Assembly (NCBI GenBank): GCA_038502055.1
Contig: JAXRKN010000044.1
Coordinates: forward strand, 6,084,501-6,148,500
DNA from: Tanytarsus gracilentus
Taxonomy: Eukaryota > Arthropoda > Insecta > Diptera > Chironomidae
Reading direction: 5' to 3'
DNA length: 64,000 nucleotides
Position numbers and translations under genes: made by a program. Below the pieces are notes generated by a model. It made no database searches, was not told the DNA's origin, and saw only the letters and a program-made list of their open reading frames with translations. Shown here piece after piece: positions 1 through 12,115 of the stretch (the first letter of the stretch is position 1; each line of letters opens with the position of its first letter).

Positions 1-3000
1 AAGTGATGGCATTTCGCAATGTCGTCATCAACGATTTGCTAGAAAGCGAGAGAGCACATTGTGCCGAATTACGAGGACTATTGGAAAATTTCCTTGAGCC
101 ACTTGAAACAAGCCAAATGTAATTTTATTTTATTGTAATACATTTTATCAATTAACAATTTTATTTTTAGATTAAATGCTGACGAAATGGCACAGCTGAT
201 GTCAAACTTCGTTGAGGTTGTGAATCTTCATGAAGATCTCTTAAAGGAACTCGAAGAGTGCGACGATCGTGTTGGGAAGCTTTTTTTGTCACACGCACCC
301 ACAATGAAGAAAATACATCAAACCTATTGTGTTCTTCATCCCAAAGCGATTGTTATAGTCGATAAGCATAAGGAAAATTTAAATGCCTTTATGGAGAGAC
401 AAGGTGCAGCGAAACCCGGCATTTTGGTTCTCACGACTGGTTTAAGCAAGTGCTTTCGACGACTCGATAAATATCCTGCTATATTGCAAGAACTTTTAAG
501 ACACATGGAAGTGTCGCATGCCGATAGAGGTGACACACAAAGAAGTGTTCAAGTCTACAAGGACATTGCAACGTCGAGTGCTGCAATTCGTAGACAAAAA
601 GAATTGGAATTGCAAATTTTAACGGGTCCCATAAGAGGCTGGGAAGGCGAAGAATTGACAGCTATGGGAGAGATTAAACATATGGGTTCCGTTGCCGTTG
701 GAAAGGATGTGAGTATTAAATTATTTTATCTGAAGAAATTTTTTCTAATTTATTTCATTTTCAATAGCACGTCGATCGATATTTTATTCTGCTCGAAAAC
801 AACCTGTTGATTTTAAGCGTAAGCCAAAGAATGTCGGCATTTAAGTTTGAGGGCAAGACATCAATAACAGGCATATCTGCGGCTCGACTCGCCGACACCG
901 ATAAAATTAAGAATGCTTTCGAAATTACTGGACCGTCAATTGAGCTTGTGGCCATTTGCCAATCTGCCGTTGAAGCTAACAAATGGGTTGAATTGCTCAG
1001 TAAAAATGCAGGCACAAGTGCAATAGATATTAAGAGAAATACAAGCTTTACCTCCGGTGCAAATTTTAGCGTGAGTACAATTTTTCTAATTAAATTCATT
1101 TTATCATTTAAATCACATAAATCAATGCATATCATCACAAACTCTAAAATTAATAGAAAAACACTTTCTAATTCTAATATCTTAAATCATGTATAATTAT
1201 TATGTATGTCCTCATTAGAGATCGTATGAATTAGATTCAAGAGGTTACTGTATAAATTCGAAATGTTCCTTTGAAGTTACTTGTGATTTTAAGACAACGT
1301 TGCCCTCCAGAAAATATCCATCTGCTTCACCCTACGCCCATTTAACCGACTACCTTCGAGATCTCATTCAGGAGAAAATATTGACGAGATTTATTGTGAA
1401 AGCGCTTCTTTATCCTGAATTTATGAGGGACATTGACACGACCGAAGTGAGACTTAGAAGACGCCATAAAACTTTTGTAAGAATGTATCGTCATGGTACA
1501 AATTCGACTGAAGAATCTGGCAATTCAATCACGTCAAGTGAAAGAGAATTGGAGAGGCAGGACGCAGTAGAAAATTATACAACATCCGATGATGAGAGTA
1601 GAATTTATAGTGGAGTTCATTATAAAACAGACAAGAGAGACACTTGGGACAGAACAATCTATGAGAGTTTTATAGATCACGGCGAAGGAGCCGGTGAAAT
1701 TAGATATCAAAAGTTAAACGACTCATTCGGTAGTTTTTGTTTTGTTACTGACTGTGGCTCACTCGTCGACGATAGAGATGAACGTGAGTCGTTTATGATT
1801 GGCTCGAAGCCATTAAGATATACTCCATTGTCGGGCGAGAATGATGATTTTGATAATGTCACGCATTTATCGACCGCACGAATGAATCTTTTAGATATCA
1901 AACAAAAATCTGAACAATCTCAAAATTCGAGCTTCGACAATGAGCATAAATTGAGTGGAGAAAAATGGAAAAACATGGCATTCGAAGATTTATTGTGCAT
2001 CGATGAAATTAAACCGTTGCCAAATGCAAAGTCTCCACAGCAAGAGAGACATCACAGCATGCCCGTTCAATTTGTTGGAAATCGCTTTAACGTTTCGTCA
2101 CTGACAGAGATTTATATACCGTCGTGTAAGAGCTTTGGAATAGAGAATAATAATAATAATAAAATAGCAACACCTTGCAATAGCATCGAGGAACAGGATG
2201 AAAGTCATTCACATTCCAGAGAGGTTTCACCTTGTAAAGTTGATAGTGTCGAAGTGAAGTATGGAAAATATGATGATTATGAGAAAATGAAAAAGATTAG
2301 TGTAATCGATGACACAAAGGATACGGATGAGATGTATAAGGGGAGATGTGATTCGAATTTTCTCCCACCCGCCACAATTTACTCGAGCGATTCTGACTCT
2401 GGAATGGCAGGTTCTTATACGTTATCGCCTTCCGATCAACCATTTCCCTTTCACCGCTCCTTTATTAGCCATGCTTCTAATCCACCTAACCTGGTCTCTT
2501 CCTCGATCGATTACTTTGTTCATCACACGATTTCAGATCCTAGCGAACATCATTTGCGAAGAAGAGCGTTGGAAAGTAGTTTTATTCACGATGATTCGAC
2601 GGAAGGAGAAAATAAAACTAAAATTGTAATTAACATCGAGGAAAGTGAAGGAAAGCAGAGAAATAGCAATGAAAATGTTTATTTTTCGGGAATGTATGTG
2701 CATTGGTGGCGAAAGGAAACGTTGCCAATCGAAATGGTCGAGGCAATTGTGAAGCCTTCGGATGACGAATGTGTTGAGAAGAAGAGGGGCAGTGAGAAAG
2801 GTTCAGGCAAGCAAAAATAAAACGCTTAAATCCAGTTTAATGATGTTGCACCTTAGTGTTTTCTTTTTGAAGCATTTTCTTTCCTCTTTTGGACACTATC
2901 AAAGTTTTTTTAGTGCAAAAAGGAAAGAAATGAAAAATTAGAGTTTGATTTTAATTAAAAAAAGTGAAAACAGTTCTGTACAGTTCATATTTATTTTTTT

Positions 3001-6000
3001 ATTTTCTCTCATCCACAAATCTCATGAGATGTGCGTGATGTCAATCATCTAACAAAAAATACTCCACATTTTATGAAAGTGCCATCATTGATTGTTGAAA
3101 TTTTTTAATTAGCTGTTTTGTTTGCCTGAGCCTTCATATATCCCTTCTTTACTTTTCTTTTTCGGAATGTGATCTAGACAAAAACTCGCTCTAATATGAC
3201 TCAATGAAAAAAATAATAATGCTTTCTTGGCTTGAGAACTGCTATTTACTTTTCTTTTTGATTAAATGTTGTTATCTAACAAATTAGAGAGTGATAACTG
3301 AAATGTGATGAATTCGAATAACAAGCTTAATTATTTTATTAAATTTAACTAACATTAAAAATTGATATTTTTAGATGTCGCCTCCACCTCATCCAACAGC
3401 AACAATACGAAGCAATTCTTCTTCCATGCAACAAATCAGTCAGCACAAGCGCAGTCTCTCGTTCAATCACCACTTAAGCTACAATCAGGTGCAACAGCAG
3501 CAATTTCAGCAACAGCCAGCTTTGAAACCAAGTCTAACTCCTCAGCATCAACTTCTCACTCAACGAAAAGAAATTGCCCACACAAGTCCAAGCATAAAAA
3601 GCGCTCAACCGAAAAGTTAGTATTTTACCTTATTATTAAATTGCTTAAAAATATTAATTAGTTTTAATTTTAGATAACTGGAGTATAACACATTTAAGGC
3701 CCTCCATACCCTTGCGTCCATGCATTTCTTCCAGTCATTCTAGCTCACATTTAAAATATGAACTTTCAACAAAGAGGCCTCAACTCTCGTACGAAGAGGA
3801 TGCACTGATTCTCCGTGTGATTGAAGCGTATTCGATCGCATTTCAAAACACATCGAGGAACACCATCCATTCGGGTGAGTTATTGTTATTCATCATTAAT
3901 CAGTTTATAATTTAAATGTGCTTTATTCATCAATAATTCAAAAAAAACTCATTCATCATGTAAAAAAATTCTAATTCTCGTATCATTTTAATGTAACCAA
4001 AAAACAAATTGCATTTTCATACCTATTTGTTTGCGCTAAATTATAAGATTAAAATTGTAAAAAAAAATCATAAGAATTTGTAAATTGGCATAAGTGTGAA
4101 AATAGAAATATGTATGAAAATATGAGAGGTGTATCGCAAATTATGATTTTGACGCCATCATTTTTAATTGCACCAAAATTAAATATCATTTTCGCTTATT
4201 TGTTTAAATAGCTAGAAACATATATAAAAATGTTTCAAAACCCACACGTGGGTGTTGCCGCGTAACCCACTTGTAACAGATCAGTGTTTGAAAATCAAGT
4301 GTCCGTGGCAGTCCTGTTCGACCATTCCTCAAAAATCGTCTATGTCATTAGATTCCTGGTCCAATTACGAGTTCAACGATACCCATGAAGAAATAGTTCT
4401 GAAAAATGGACATTTTGGCTGTCCGTGGCACTACTGGCCGGCCTTGATTAGCATTTATCAAAAATCATCTATATCAATCGATTCCTGGTCCAATCACGAG
4501 TTCAACGATACCCATGAAGCCATAGTTCTGAAAAATGGACATTATGGCCGTCCATGATGGACATTCATCAAAAATCATTAATGCCATTCGATTCCTGGTC
4601 CAATTACGAGTTCAACGATACCCATGAAGCCATAGTTCTGAAAAATGGACATTTTGGCTGTCCGTGGCACTGCTGGCCGGCCATGATGGACATTCCTCAA
4701 AAATCATCTACATCAATCGATTCCTGGTCCAATCACGAGTTCAACGATACCCATGAAGCCATAGTTCTGAAAAATGGACATTTTGGCTGTCTGTGGCACG
4801 ACCATAGGTCACGACTCGAAAAATCATGTATGTCAATCGATTCCTGGTCAAGTTACGAATCAATGCCAATCGATTTCTGGTCCAATCACGAGTTCAACGA
4901 TACCCATGAAGCCATATAAGAGAAAATTTGTATGAAAAATGGACGTTATGGCCGTCCATGGCACGACCATAGGTCATGACTCAAAAAATAGTCAGTGCCT
5001 GCACATATAGACCCTAAGAGCTACCATCTGGCGAAAACTAGAAGTCTCTAGCTGGTCCAGGGACCGAGATCTCACTTTGTGGGTTACGCTAAAAAATTCC
5101 ACAATGAAAGGAATAAAATTATATTTTTTGTTTCTCTCTTCTTTTATCGCACTCACAAAAAAAATATATTAATGTTGGGGGTTGAAAATGAAATGTACTC
5201 AAAAAAAACTATAGCCTTACAATTGCAACCCTTCACGCCTTGCTTGCCAATTCGTGATGGAAAATTACAAACGTCCAAGAACTTTTCATCGTCCAATCCT
5301 CAATTGCCATACATTTGCTCATCGCTCTCATCGTACATTAACAACACGCCACATCACCATCACCATCCGCATCACGTGAGCAATTCTAGTACGCCAAGCA
5401 TTAATTCTTCGGTAATTTGGCGTGAGGCTTGTCCGAATAGTTTTTTGTATGCATCATCAATCTCCTCGCTAAGTTCGTCGCCTTACAAGTCGAGATTTTC
5501 GTCGGGTAGAGCAGAAATTAGAGCGGCTTCGGAAGAGAGACCCTCGCACTCGTCAAATAAGACACAAAAAACGCCATCGTTAGACAATAATAGCTCAAGG
5601 CTTTATGGGAATGTCAAAAAACCAACGTCCAATTATGATAATCATTTTAATAGCTCATCTGCTTCGAATTCACCTTTAGTTACACGCAAAAGTACTGGCG
5701 CAAAGTTTTGGCAGGGTAAAATTCAGGCAACACCTTCGATGCAGGCGAAGCAAAAGGCTTTCAACACAATCGCATCGAGTAGCCGAGAGAAGTCGTCATT
5801 TCTCTACGATCGTCGCTTAAACAAATCTTTCGAGACTGCCAATGGGCTCATGATGGATGCTCCATCGAGATGTCCGAACGAGAAAAATTCACTCTTTCGT
5901 CGATCGTCAACGCCACAGCTCCATAGCTTGTACTACGATGGCAATTCGAGGGACTCGATTAACTCTTCATGGTGCTGTGGAAATTTCGTCTTAAAGCAAT

Positions 6001-7111
6001 GGAAGAAAATGAATCAATACTGAAATTTCTCTTCCATCATCACCACCACCCCACTTTCATGAAAAACCATTTTTTAACAATTTAAAACTTTATATAAATT
6101 AACGATCTATATGTGTCCTAGACTTATGTAGAAATGATTGTGCCATAACTTTTTTCATACACACTAACGAGAGAAAGAATTTAAGAGATTTTTTCATAAA
6201 GAAACGAAGATGATAGAAATTAAGGATGATTATATACAAAAAGAAGTAGAGTCGCATTTTACCCAATTTTGAGATAATTTTGTTCCTTATAAAGAAGAAA
6301 AAATATTTTATTTAGCTGTAGGATCTAGTCACATCCCCTTCCCTATATTTTACCATTTATTTTGAGTCTATGAAACTATGTTGAGGAAAAAACACCTAAT
6401 AATTGGAGATAATAAGATATTTGAATGAACTGTGATAATGCAAATATGAAAACGTATGTAGAATGGAGGTTAGGATCCAAATGTGAGTTTAGTCATTATT
6501 ATACGACCATGTTGTATAGATTTCACTTTTTATCCCTTTCATTTCATGCGACGGATGTTCCAAACTAATTGTGTAGAAAATCAAAATGTAATCAAAAAAT
6601 TTTTTAAATTTTTTGAAAATAAATTTAACGGTTTTTAATTTCTTCAAATTTTTAAATTAGTTTAAACCGTTAAAATTTAAAAATTTATAAATAAGTCACA
6701 ATTGAGATGAAAATGCAATTTAATTTTAGAAAATTGTCTTGTTCCCCCCTTTTTGGTAGCTAAATGGAAGCTCTTTGACTCTTTTCAAATAAATTATATT
6801 CATACAAACATTTTTTGAATTAAAACGACTAACGGAGAAGTTTCATTTTCTTGATGTTTTCAATGATGAGTTCAATAAATTGAAGCATCGAGTTTAATAC
6901 TTGAGAATATTATCCAATTTTTCCCTGATTTCACCTTTCAGTTGCCGACGATGGAATGCCTACGCCAACATTAAAACAGCTTTATCAAACGATCCGCCAA
7001 ATGCAACTTGACCTTCAAGAGATTAAAACACAATTGACTCAAGAGCGAACGCTCAGAAGTAATCTTCAGCAGCTCTTCGCGAGTCACATCGAAAAGTGTA
7101 GCGGAACATGA
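1..7111 (+). CDS. RtGEF: RtGEF / beta-PIX Rho guanine-nucleotide exchange factor, 3' part (partial, 5' end outside window)
   Basis: PIX-type exchange factor for Rac/Cdc42, acting with GIT and Pak at adhesions and synapses. The window opens inside an exon. My model joins <3-118, 171-708, 768-1070, 1294-1476, 3375-3615, 3674-3874 and 6942-7111; all junctions keep frame. Exons 1-2 encode the DH domain (e.g. GILVLTTGLSKCFRRLDKYP and KELELQILTGPIRGWEG, close to vertebrate beta-PIX). Exon 768-1070 encodes the PH domain. Exon 3674-3874 contains the GIT-binding segment (EEDALILRVIEAY), preceded by WSITHLRPSIPLRP, which matches the beta-PIX linker. The last exon is the C-terminal trimerising coiled coil (LKQLYQTIRQMQLDLQEIK...). 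A poly(A) signal AATAAA lies at 7369-7374. The SH3 domain must lie upstream of the window. Family is certain; exon choice in the linker is inferred. Confidence 0.9.
1477..2820 (+). CDS. RtGEF: RtGEF alternative C-terminal extension (read-through of donor at 1477)
   Basis: Exon 1294-1476 ends at a good donor (TTT|GTAAGA) that splices in phase to 3375. The frame nevertheless stays open past that donor for 448 more codons to TAA at 2818-2820. A random A+T-rich intron would not stay open that long. The extension is rich in Ser, Asp, Glu and Asn, has no recognised domain, and ends in a basic/Ser tail. An AATAAA at 2816-2821 overlaps the stop codon, so this may be a genuine terminal exon of a shorter isoform lacking the GIT-binding and coiled-coil parts. 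Alternatively part of it is an internal exon with another donor. Transcript data would decide. Confidence 0.6.
   Translation, partial: VRMYRHGTNSTEESGNSITSSERELERQDAVENYTTSDDESRIYSGVHYKTDKRDTWDRTIYESFIDHGEGAGEIRYQKLNDSFGSFCFVTDCGSLVDDRDERESFMIGSKPLRYTPLSGENDDFDNVTHLSTARMNLLDIKQKSEQSQNSSFDNEHKLSGEKWKNMAFEDLLCIDEIKPLPNAKSPQQERHHSMPVQFVGNRFNVSSLTEIYIPSCKSFGIENNNNNKIATPCNSIEEQDESHSHSREVSPCKVDSVEVKYGKYDDYEKMKKISVIDDTKDTDEMYKGRCDSNFLPPATIYSSDSDSGMAGSYTLSPSDQPFPFHRSFISHASNPPNLVSSSIDYFVHHTISDPSEHHLRRRALESSFIHDDSTEGENKTKIVINIEESEGKQRNSNENVYFSGMYVHWWRKETLPIEMVEAIVKPSDDECVEKKRGSEKGSGKQK
4225..5091. repeat. Minisatellite-bearing repeat element in an RtGEF intron
   Basis: Five to six copies of a 110-129 bp unit run from about 4330 to 4920. 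Each holds the phrase gattcctggtccaatcacga, starting at 4351, 4480, 4590, 4719, 4839 and about 4871 (last copies diverged). A second sub-repeat, tggcacgaccataggtca, occurs at about 4795 and 4957. The block is flanked by an 11-bp inverted pair, gcgtaacccac at 4260-4270 and gtgggttacgc at 5079-5089, which may be terminal inverted repeats of a small non-autonomous element. I see no transposase and no convincing target-site duplication. Confidence 0.65.
5215..6023 (+). CDS. RtGEF: RtGEF alternative terminal exon (Ser/Asn/His-rich)
   Basis: An open frame runs to TGA at 6021-6023. An acceptor (ACTATAG|CC) at 5214 joins in phase with the exon ending at 3874 (G + CC = Ala), so it can replace the coiled-coil exon 6942-7111. 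It encodes about 269 residues rich in Ser, Asn, Pro and His (HHHHHPHH stretch), with RRSSTPQLHSLYYDG near the end; vertebrate beta-PIX also has alternative tails following an RRSSLSRLE-like segment. No folded domain is visible. The open length, codon-like composition and phase match support coding. Its use as a terminal exon rather than a separate gene is inference. Confidence 0.6.
6612..6680. repeat. A+T-rich inverted repeat (possible hairpin)
   Basis: aaatttaacggttt at 6621-6634 is matched by aaaccgttaaaattt at 6664-6678, with an A+T-rich loop of about 30 bases. It lies in the last RtGEF intron. It may be a remnant of a small element; no function can be assigned. Confidence 0.4.
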
Positions 7112-7615
7112 GAAAATATTTAACTTTCGAGTGAATTAAAATCAAAAACTTTAACTGAAAATTAACAAAGTATTTTTTGAGGCATCATAAAGATTTTCTT
7201 CTAATCTTTTTAGCAAATTAAGTTCGTGAGTCAGAAAGAAAATTTATATTTTTTTGGATAACTTTTTAACAACTAATTTAAATGTGAAATTTATTTCTTC
7301 CATTTTAACGCGTTTGCAGTCGCTAGTTGAAAATATTAAAGACATAGAAAAAACTTTTTAAATGAATTAATAAAAGTTCTCTATTTATTTTAAAACCTTG
7401 AATTATGACAAATTTTGGATTTTTTCTCATTTTTTTCAGTTTCTAATTTAGGTTGTGCAAAAGAGTAATAATTAAATTAAATTAAAGAGTAATCAGTTAA
7501 TATCACATAAACATCACACGATCTGATCTTTCATGTTGAAATTGGTTTAAAATTAAATGCTTAAAGCTTAAAATCTAGGATGTGAAAAAGTCTGTTGAGA
7601 AAAAAATTTCGAGCT

Positions 7616-9508
7616 TTACCAGTTTGACAATTCAATGGCGGCCGCATGCTTTTCCTTATCGCCACGATCCTTATTTCTGTCGATTGGTGGTCGTCTAGGG
7701 TTTAGAAATTAATTTAATTATTTAAAATTCAAGTAAAAGTTCAACTCACGGTGGAAGCATTCTCGCAAGTGCTTCACGTCTCAATGAATGAGTGCTGGCG
7801 GATGCTGCAAGTGTCGATGGCTGTAGATGTGTCGATGAAGTTGATGCATTCATGTTAGCGGCTGCCGATGCAATTGATGAGTTTGAGTCTTGTGAAGCAG
7901 TTCGAATCATTGGCGGAAGTTGATCACTTCTTCGGAATGGATAACGCCATGGTGACTTTGGTACGTGTTCCTTTTGAAATGATTTATTATCGATGCCCAG
8001 CTTGTTGATGTCACTCAAAGTTTGTTCACGGGTTTTTGACGAGAGTCGACGCAGAATTCGAGAACCGAGACTGACTGGCTCCTCCAATCCACCCTTACTA
8101 TTTCTCTTTCGATAACGGACATCGTGTGACTCTTCTAGAATCACATGGCGATCATATGGCGTGTCATAATAAACTTCCAATATTGTTGAATATTCGTGTG
8201 GCCAAATCAAGTCAATAGCAGAGATTATGAAGCCAATAATGAAGCACAAACCACCGGCAATTAAAACCATCCAGAAACACCAGCCGAGAGTGAATTGAAG
8301 TTGAAATCCGTCAATGAAAATTGTCAATGGAGGTTTAGGAAGCATCAAGTAGTAGCCGATGCTTGCGCCAAGTAACAATGAGCCGGTCGTGCACATTCCA
8401 TAGGCGCCATATCGAGGCACAGCTGTTAGCAGGAGATTCATTAAAAGCCACGATGCCAATGAAGCCCTGAAAAAAATTAATTGCAATTAATTAACTTGCA
8501 AAAAAAGCTTAATTAATTTTATTTTTTACCATAACCAAATGCTTGCATAATAACCAGCAGCACGATATTGTCCACCCCATGCAAAGCCTTCCTCGCCGAG
8601 ACTAAAATATTCGGCCACTGTCAATATTGGAAATGGAAGTCCACGTTTGAGGGCATTTTTGTAAGAATTTCCCATGTCATTTGCCTGATTCCAATTGAAG
8701 CGTTCATTAAAGTCGATATCGGGTGCGGAAGTGTTTCCCGATGGCAGACCCAAGAGTGTAATGTTGACGTGCATCAGACCAATGTGAACGCCAATTCGTG
8801 CCGGAATGCTTTCGCGTGAAAAAGCTTTGTATGGTGCAATGATATTTTGATGTGCGACATGCCACGATGATCCGAGTTGACCGACTAAAAAATAGAGAAA
8901 ACTCAACAATAGTCATGACTGTATGTTGCAATAGTCTCAATGAGGAATTTTAATGATGGGAAAATTATGCGGGCTGAGAATTGACTTTATTGTTAGCGCC
9001 GCGATTGCTGTGCACTTTTTGAGCTGATTTTTCATCATAAAAGTCAGCGAAAAGAGACTTAATTAACCTTCCCGATCCTCCATGTTCATGACCGTATAAA
9101 ATTTAACGGCTAAATTTGAAAAACTCACCGAAAATGACTAGACCGACGAATAGGCTGAGTGTAACAGTGATGAAAGTCGAAAATTTCTGCACGCGATTGC
9201 GTAAGAAAAAAAAGAGAAGAAAAATATTTTTAGCTCATCTCAATTGCATAAAATTAAATGCACAATAAAAAGCTCTCGATTAAGGTTGAATAATAAAAAT
9301 TCAATTTTATGTTGGCGTCAGCAATTACAGACACGATAATTACCTGTTTACGGACGCCAGGAAAAATCACCAAAAATGCGGTGTAAAGTGTCGCGAAGAG
9401 AATCGAGACGACAATGAGGGAAACATCGCCGATGACTGGAGTGCGATTTGAAAATGAATACAAAGTCGGCGCACCGTCGTCTCGAAAGGCATCAAACCAT
9501 CCTTTCAT
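7616..9508 (-). CDS. mol: Dual oxidase maturation factor, copy 1 (left arm)
   Basis: DUOXA-family ER/plasma membrane partner needed for folding, ER exit and activity of dual oxidase (H2O2 production). In Drosophila the orthologue is moladietz/NIP. CDS is complement(join(7616-7694, 7750-8466, 8530-8884, 9129-9186, 9344-9508)), 457 aa, all junctions in phase. It starts MKGWFDAFRDDGAPTLY, has about five hydrophobic segments (near residues 24-52, 59-77, 190-215, 220-245, 255-285) and a large loop with N-x-T/S sites (NIT, NTS). The family block QLGSSWHVAH is present and the cytosolic tail is Ser-rich. An acceptor just upstream of the ATG implies a 5' UTR intron. It is divergently paired with copy 2, and I saw only one replacement between them (Ile/Val in GGLCFIIGF). 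Confidence 0.93.
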
Positions 9509-12115
9509 CGTTGCCAAATTTCTGAGCTGTCAATTTTCTGCAAATGAAATGAAAGTTTTGTAAATTCTTCAAAGTCTTTGAGTGTGTACATCATGAAAGT
9601 GAAATAAACAGAGCGAAACGATCTCACAAGAGAGTGCAATGAGCTCATGCGGACGTGATGAGAGTTATGCAACATTAAAATTGACTCAATTATTATTTTT
9701 TGTGGTCATTTTAAGGAAATGACATGCTTCACATTCTTCTGAAATCATATCCGCGGATAATGTGAGAAGAAGAAGAAAAATCTGAAGGTCGAGCACACAC
9801 ACACAACTGCATCCATCTGATATACAGCAGCAAAGATCGACGTGACCTAACGCAAGGACGCGCAAATTTATTTCCTCGACTTTTTTGAATGAGTGGACAA
9901 AAAAATAAATCATAAATCGAAAGGAACTTCGAATGGTCATGACCTCACTCAAAAAAAAATTTCCGAATTGAATTAAAAATTTGCATGATCATTTTTAAAT
10001 TGCACGAAACACAAAAATTGATGACCGACCTTCGAGTGAATTCCAAAATTTAATTTTCAAAGCTTTGAGAATTTTTCATGCGCGTGCTTTTAATTTATTT
10101 AACTTAAAAGTTAATTTTTTATAGATGCGCTACAATCGATGACGAGACGAAGTGATGAACAGCATCAGGTATGGAACGAAAATAAGCTTAATTGCCATTT
10201 GAATGCCATCAATGAGGAGATGAGAACCGGTTCGAGCTCATCAGAATGTGTGCTTGAAAAATTTATTAAACACTTCAGCCTAGAATGAATCGCGTGAATA
10301 CTTTTATAGCACGTCACACATTCATATCGAGAGAGACATTGAGTAGGATGAGTTTATTGGGTCATAATTAATTCAATTAAAACTATTTCACATCACTCAT
10401 GACCAACCCATGTCAACACACACTCAAGCACTCGAAGAGCATGAAGAACCCGGATATTTCTCGCAATCCTCTTTGTGGCATGATTTATTTTTCTTCAAGT
10501 ACACAAAACACGTCGTCGTTCGTGTGCGAAGCTTCCATCTGATCACTTTTTCAGCCTTTATTGCAGCACAGTTACAAAGAGGAGATTTCAGGTTGAGTTC
10601 GGCTCATGACATTTCTTCTCTCTTTTCCAGTTTCACTGCTTTATTTTTCTGTTCCGCAATTTTATGTCGCGGCAATGCCATCGACAGAGCAGAAATCTTT
10701 TAATTAACGGCTTTTTCTTGCTATTTTTAGTCTCACTTACTTGCGTGTGATATAATTTCAGAAATATTCCAGTGAGTGTCTAATTTGACTCGTGATTAAG
10801 TAATAAAAATTTCTCTGCGCACATTTAGATGTTGTCAAAATATTTTTTAACCAGTAGCGCAATTAATTATGATAAATTGGCGTTTTTTCTTGTTATTCAA
10901 TCACTAAACTCTGCACAATTTTATTTTCCACTTTCAACATGTGATAATTTCATCAATTATTCGCTCTTAATTGGCATGACTCAATTAATTCGTTATGACA
11001 TCACTTTTTTTATTCCTTCAAGATTTTTTCGCGGTGCTCGATAATTTTTTCTTCTTCAATTTTTAATTTTTTTTAATACAAAAAAGTCGCGGACGGAATA
11101 CAAAATTAATCCAATCAGTTCAATGGTTTCTCGTAGACTGACTCGATGTTTCACTGTTGAGAGAGCGATGCAGAAAGAGAGAAGTTTAAGGCACGACTCG
11201 AATGTTGCTTGCTTAAGTGAGTCTCTCACATTTTTTCGCTCACTTGCTCTTGCAGGATTTCTTGATATCAAAAATATTTACGAAAAATTAGTTTTTAAAT
11301 GAATTTCTAAAAAGATTAAAAATAATTTTAAAAACTTTAATATTTTTGAGTTAATTGCTTGCGTCACCGCCAAAAACCTTTGACGAAAAATTAAAATTGA
11401 TCTTGACCTTCGCTCGCTCATCCGCACATGCTTCCGATGATTAAGTTGAAAATAAAAATTAAAACTTGAGTCAATGTGTGCAATTTTGAGTCTCGCAGTG
11501 ATTTTTAATTCATTCATTCCAACACATTTGAATTGTTTTCACATACGGCAAGAACAATTTGAACAAAACAAAATAATTTTCGACCTTCGTATCAAGCATA
11601 CCCGAGTTGAGTCATGTTATTGTATTTGTTTATTGCACTCACGGATGAACTCACGTCGTCGTCAAGATAATCGGGATAAAAATCAAACGACGACGATTGT
11701 AAAAATATTAAAACAGCATAATCATGAACTTTTAACAGCTTAGCCATAAGGAAGGACAATTTACGTGTTGAGACCTCAGCGGGTATGTGAAGATCAAGGT
11801 AGAAATACTTGCAGAGGTTTAATTGCATTCAATAGCGTTAAGCGGTTCATTTTGTGTGTAATGGCAATGTCCCAAAGCTCTTTTTTTTTGCAATGCGGAA
11901 GAACTGAAAGAGTTGAGAAGAAAAAATATTTTCAGCCTGTGTTGGCTTCGAGTGAGAAACAAAATACAAATTTGAGCAGGTTTCAAGCATGTACTCGCAT
12001 CGAGTTCTCTCGCACTCGAGTGAAAATAAAAATTCTCTAAACTTTTTTATGAGGCGGCGATTGTGAAAAAAATTTAAATTCAAAGCGATTTCTTGATAAT
12101 TTATTCGGCGTGTGT
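9509..12115. other. Upstream region of DUOXA copy 1, no gene seen
   Basis: About 2.6 kb of A+T-rich DNA lies inside the left arm. Short open frames here (for example 10410-10703 on +) recur in the right arm only because the DNA is duplicated. None shows a family match, and splice or start context is unremarkable. It probably holds 5' UTR exons and regulatory DNA of the DUOXA copy. Confidence 0.5.

Larger units (their letters stand above)
7435..12115. repeat. Inverted duplication 1, left arm
   Basis: The arm is the reverse complement of 14550-19277, with paired coordinates summing to about 26706-26712 along its length. Only scattered substitutions and small indels separate the arms, plus one 44-bp segment (about 14561-14604) present only in the right arm. 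It contains a whole DUOXA gene (7616-9508) and about 2.6 kb of its upstream DNA. The outer edge falls in the 3' flank between RtGEF and DUOXA; similarity fades near the tttctaatttagg sequence at 7440. Confidence 0.9.

Noticed and set aside
4252..4919. Open frames across the minisatellite (repeat peptide SWSNHEFNDTHEAIVLKNGH)
   Set aside because: Units vary in length so the frame breaks between copies. It lies in an RtGEF intron and has no promoter or splice support.
10125..10175. Exon-like 50 bp on plus (tttatag ... catcag|gtatgg) antisense to DUOXA upstream DNA
   Set aside because: No open frame of use and no partner exon found. Splice-like borders alone are expected by chance.
10410..10703. 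97-codon open frame mirrored at 16004-16297, as if a conserved gene
   Set aside because: The match is explained by the inverted duplication itself. The composition, lack of splice or start context and absence of any family resemblance do not support coding. The same applies to the mirrored frames at 9686-9952/16754-17020 and 11278-11743/14967-15402.
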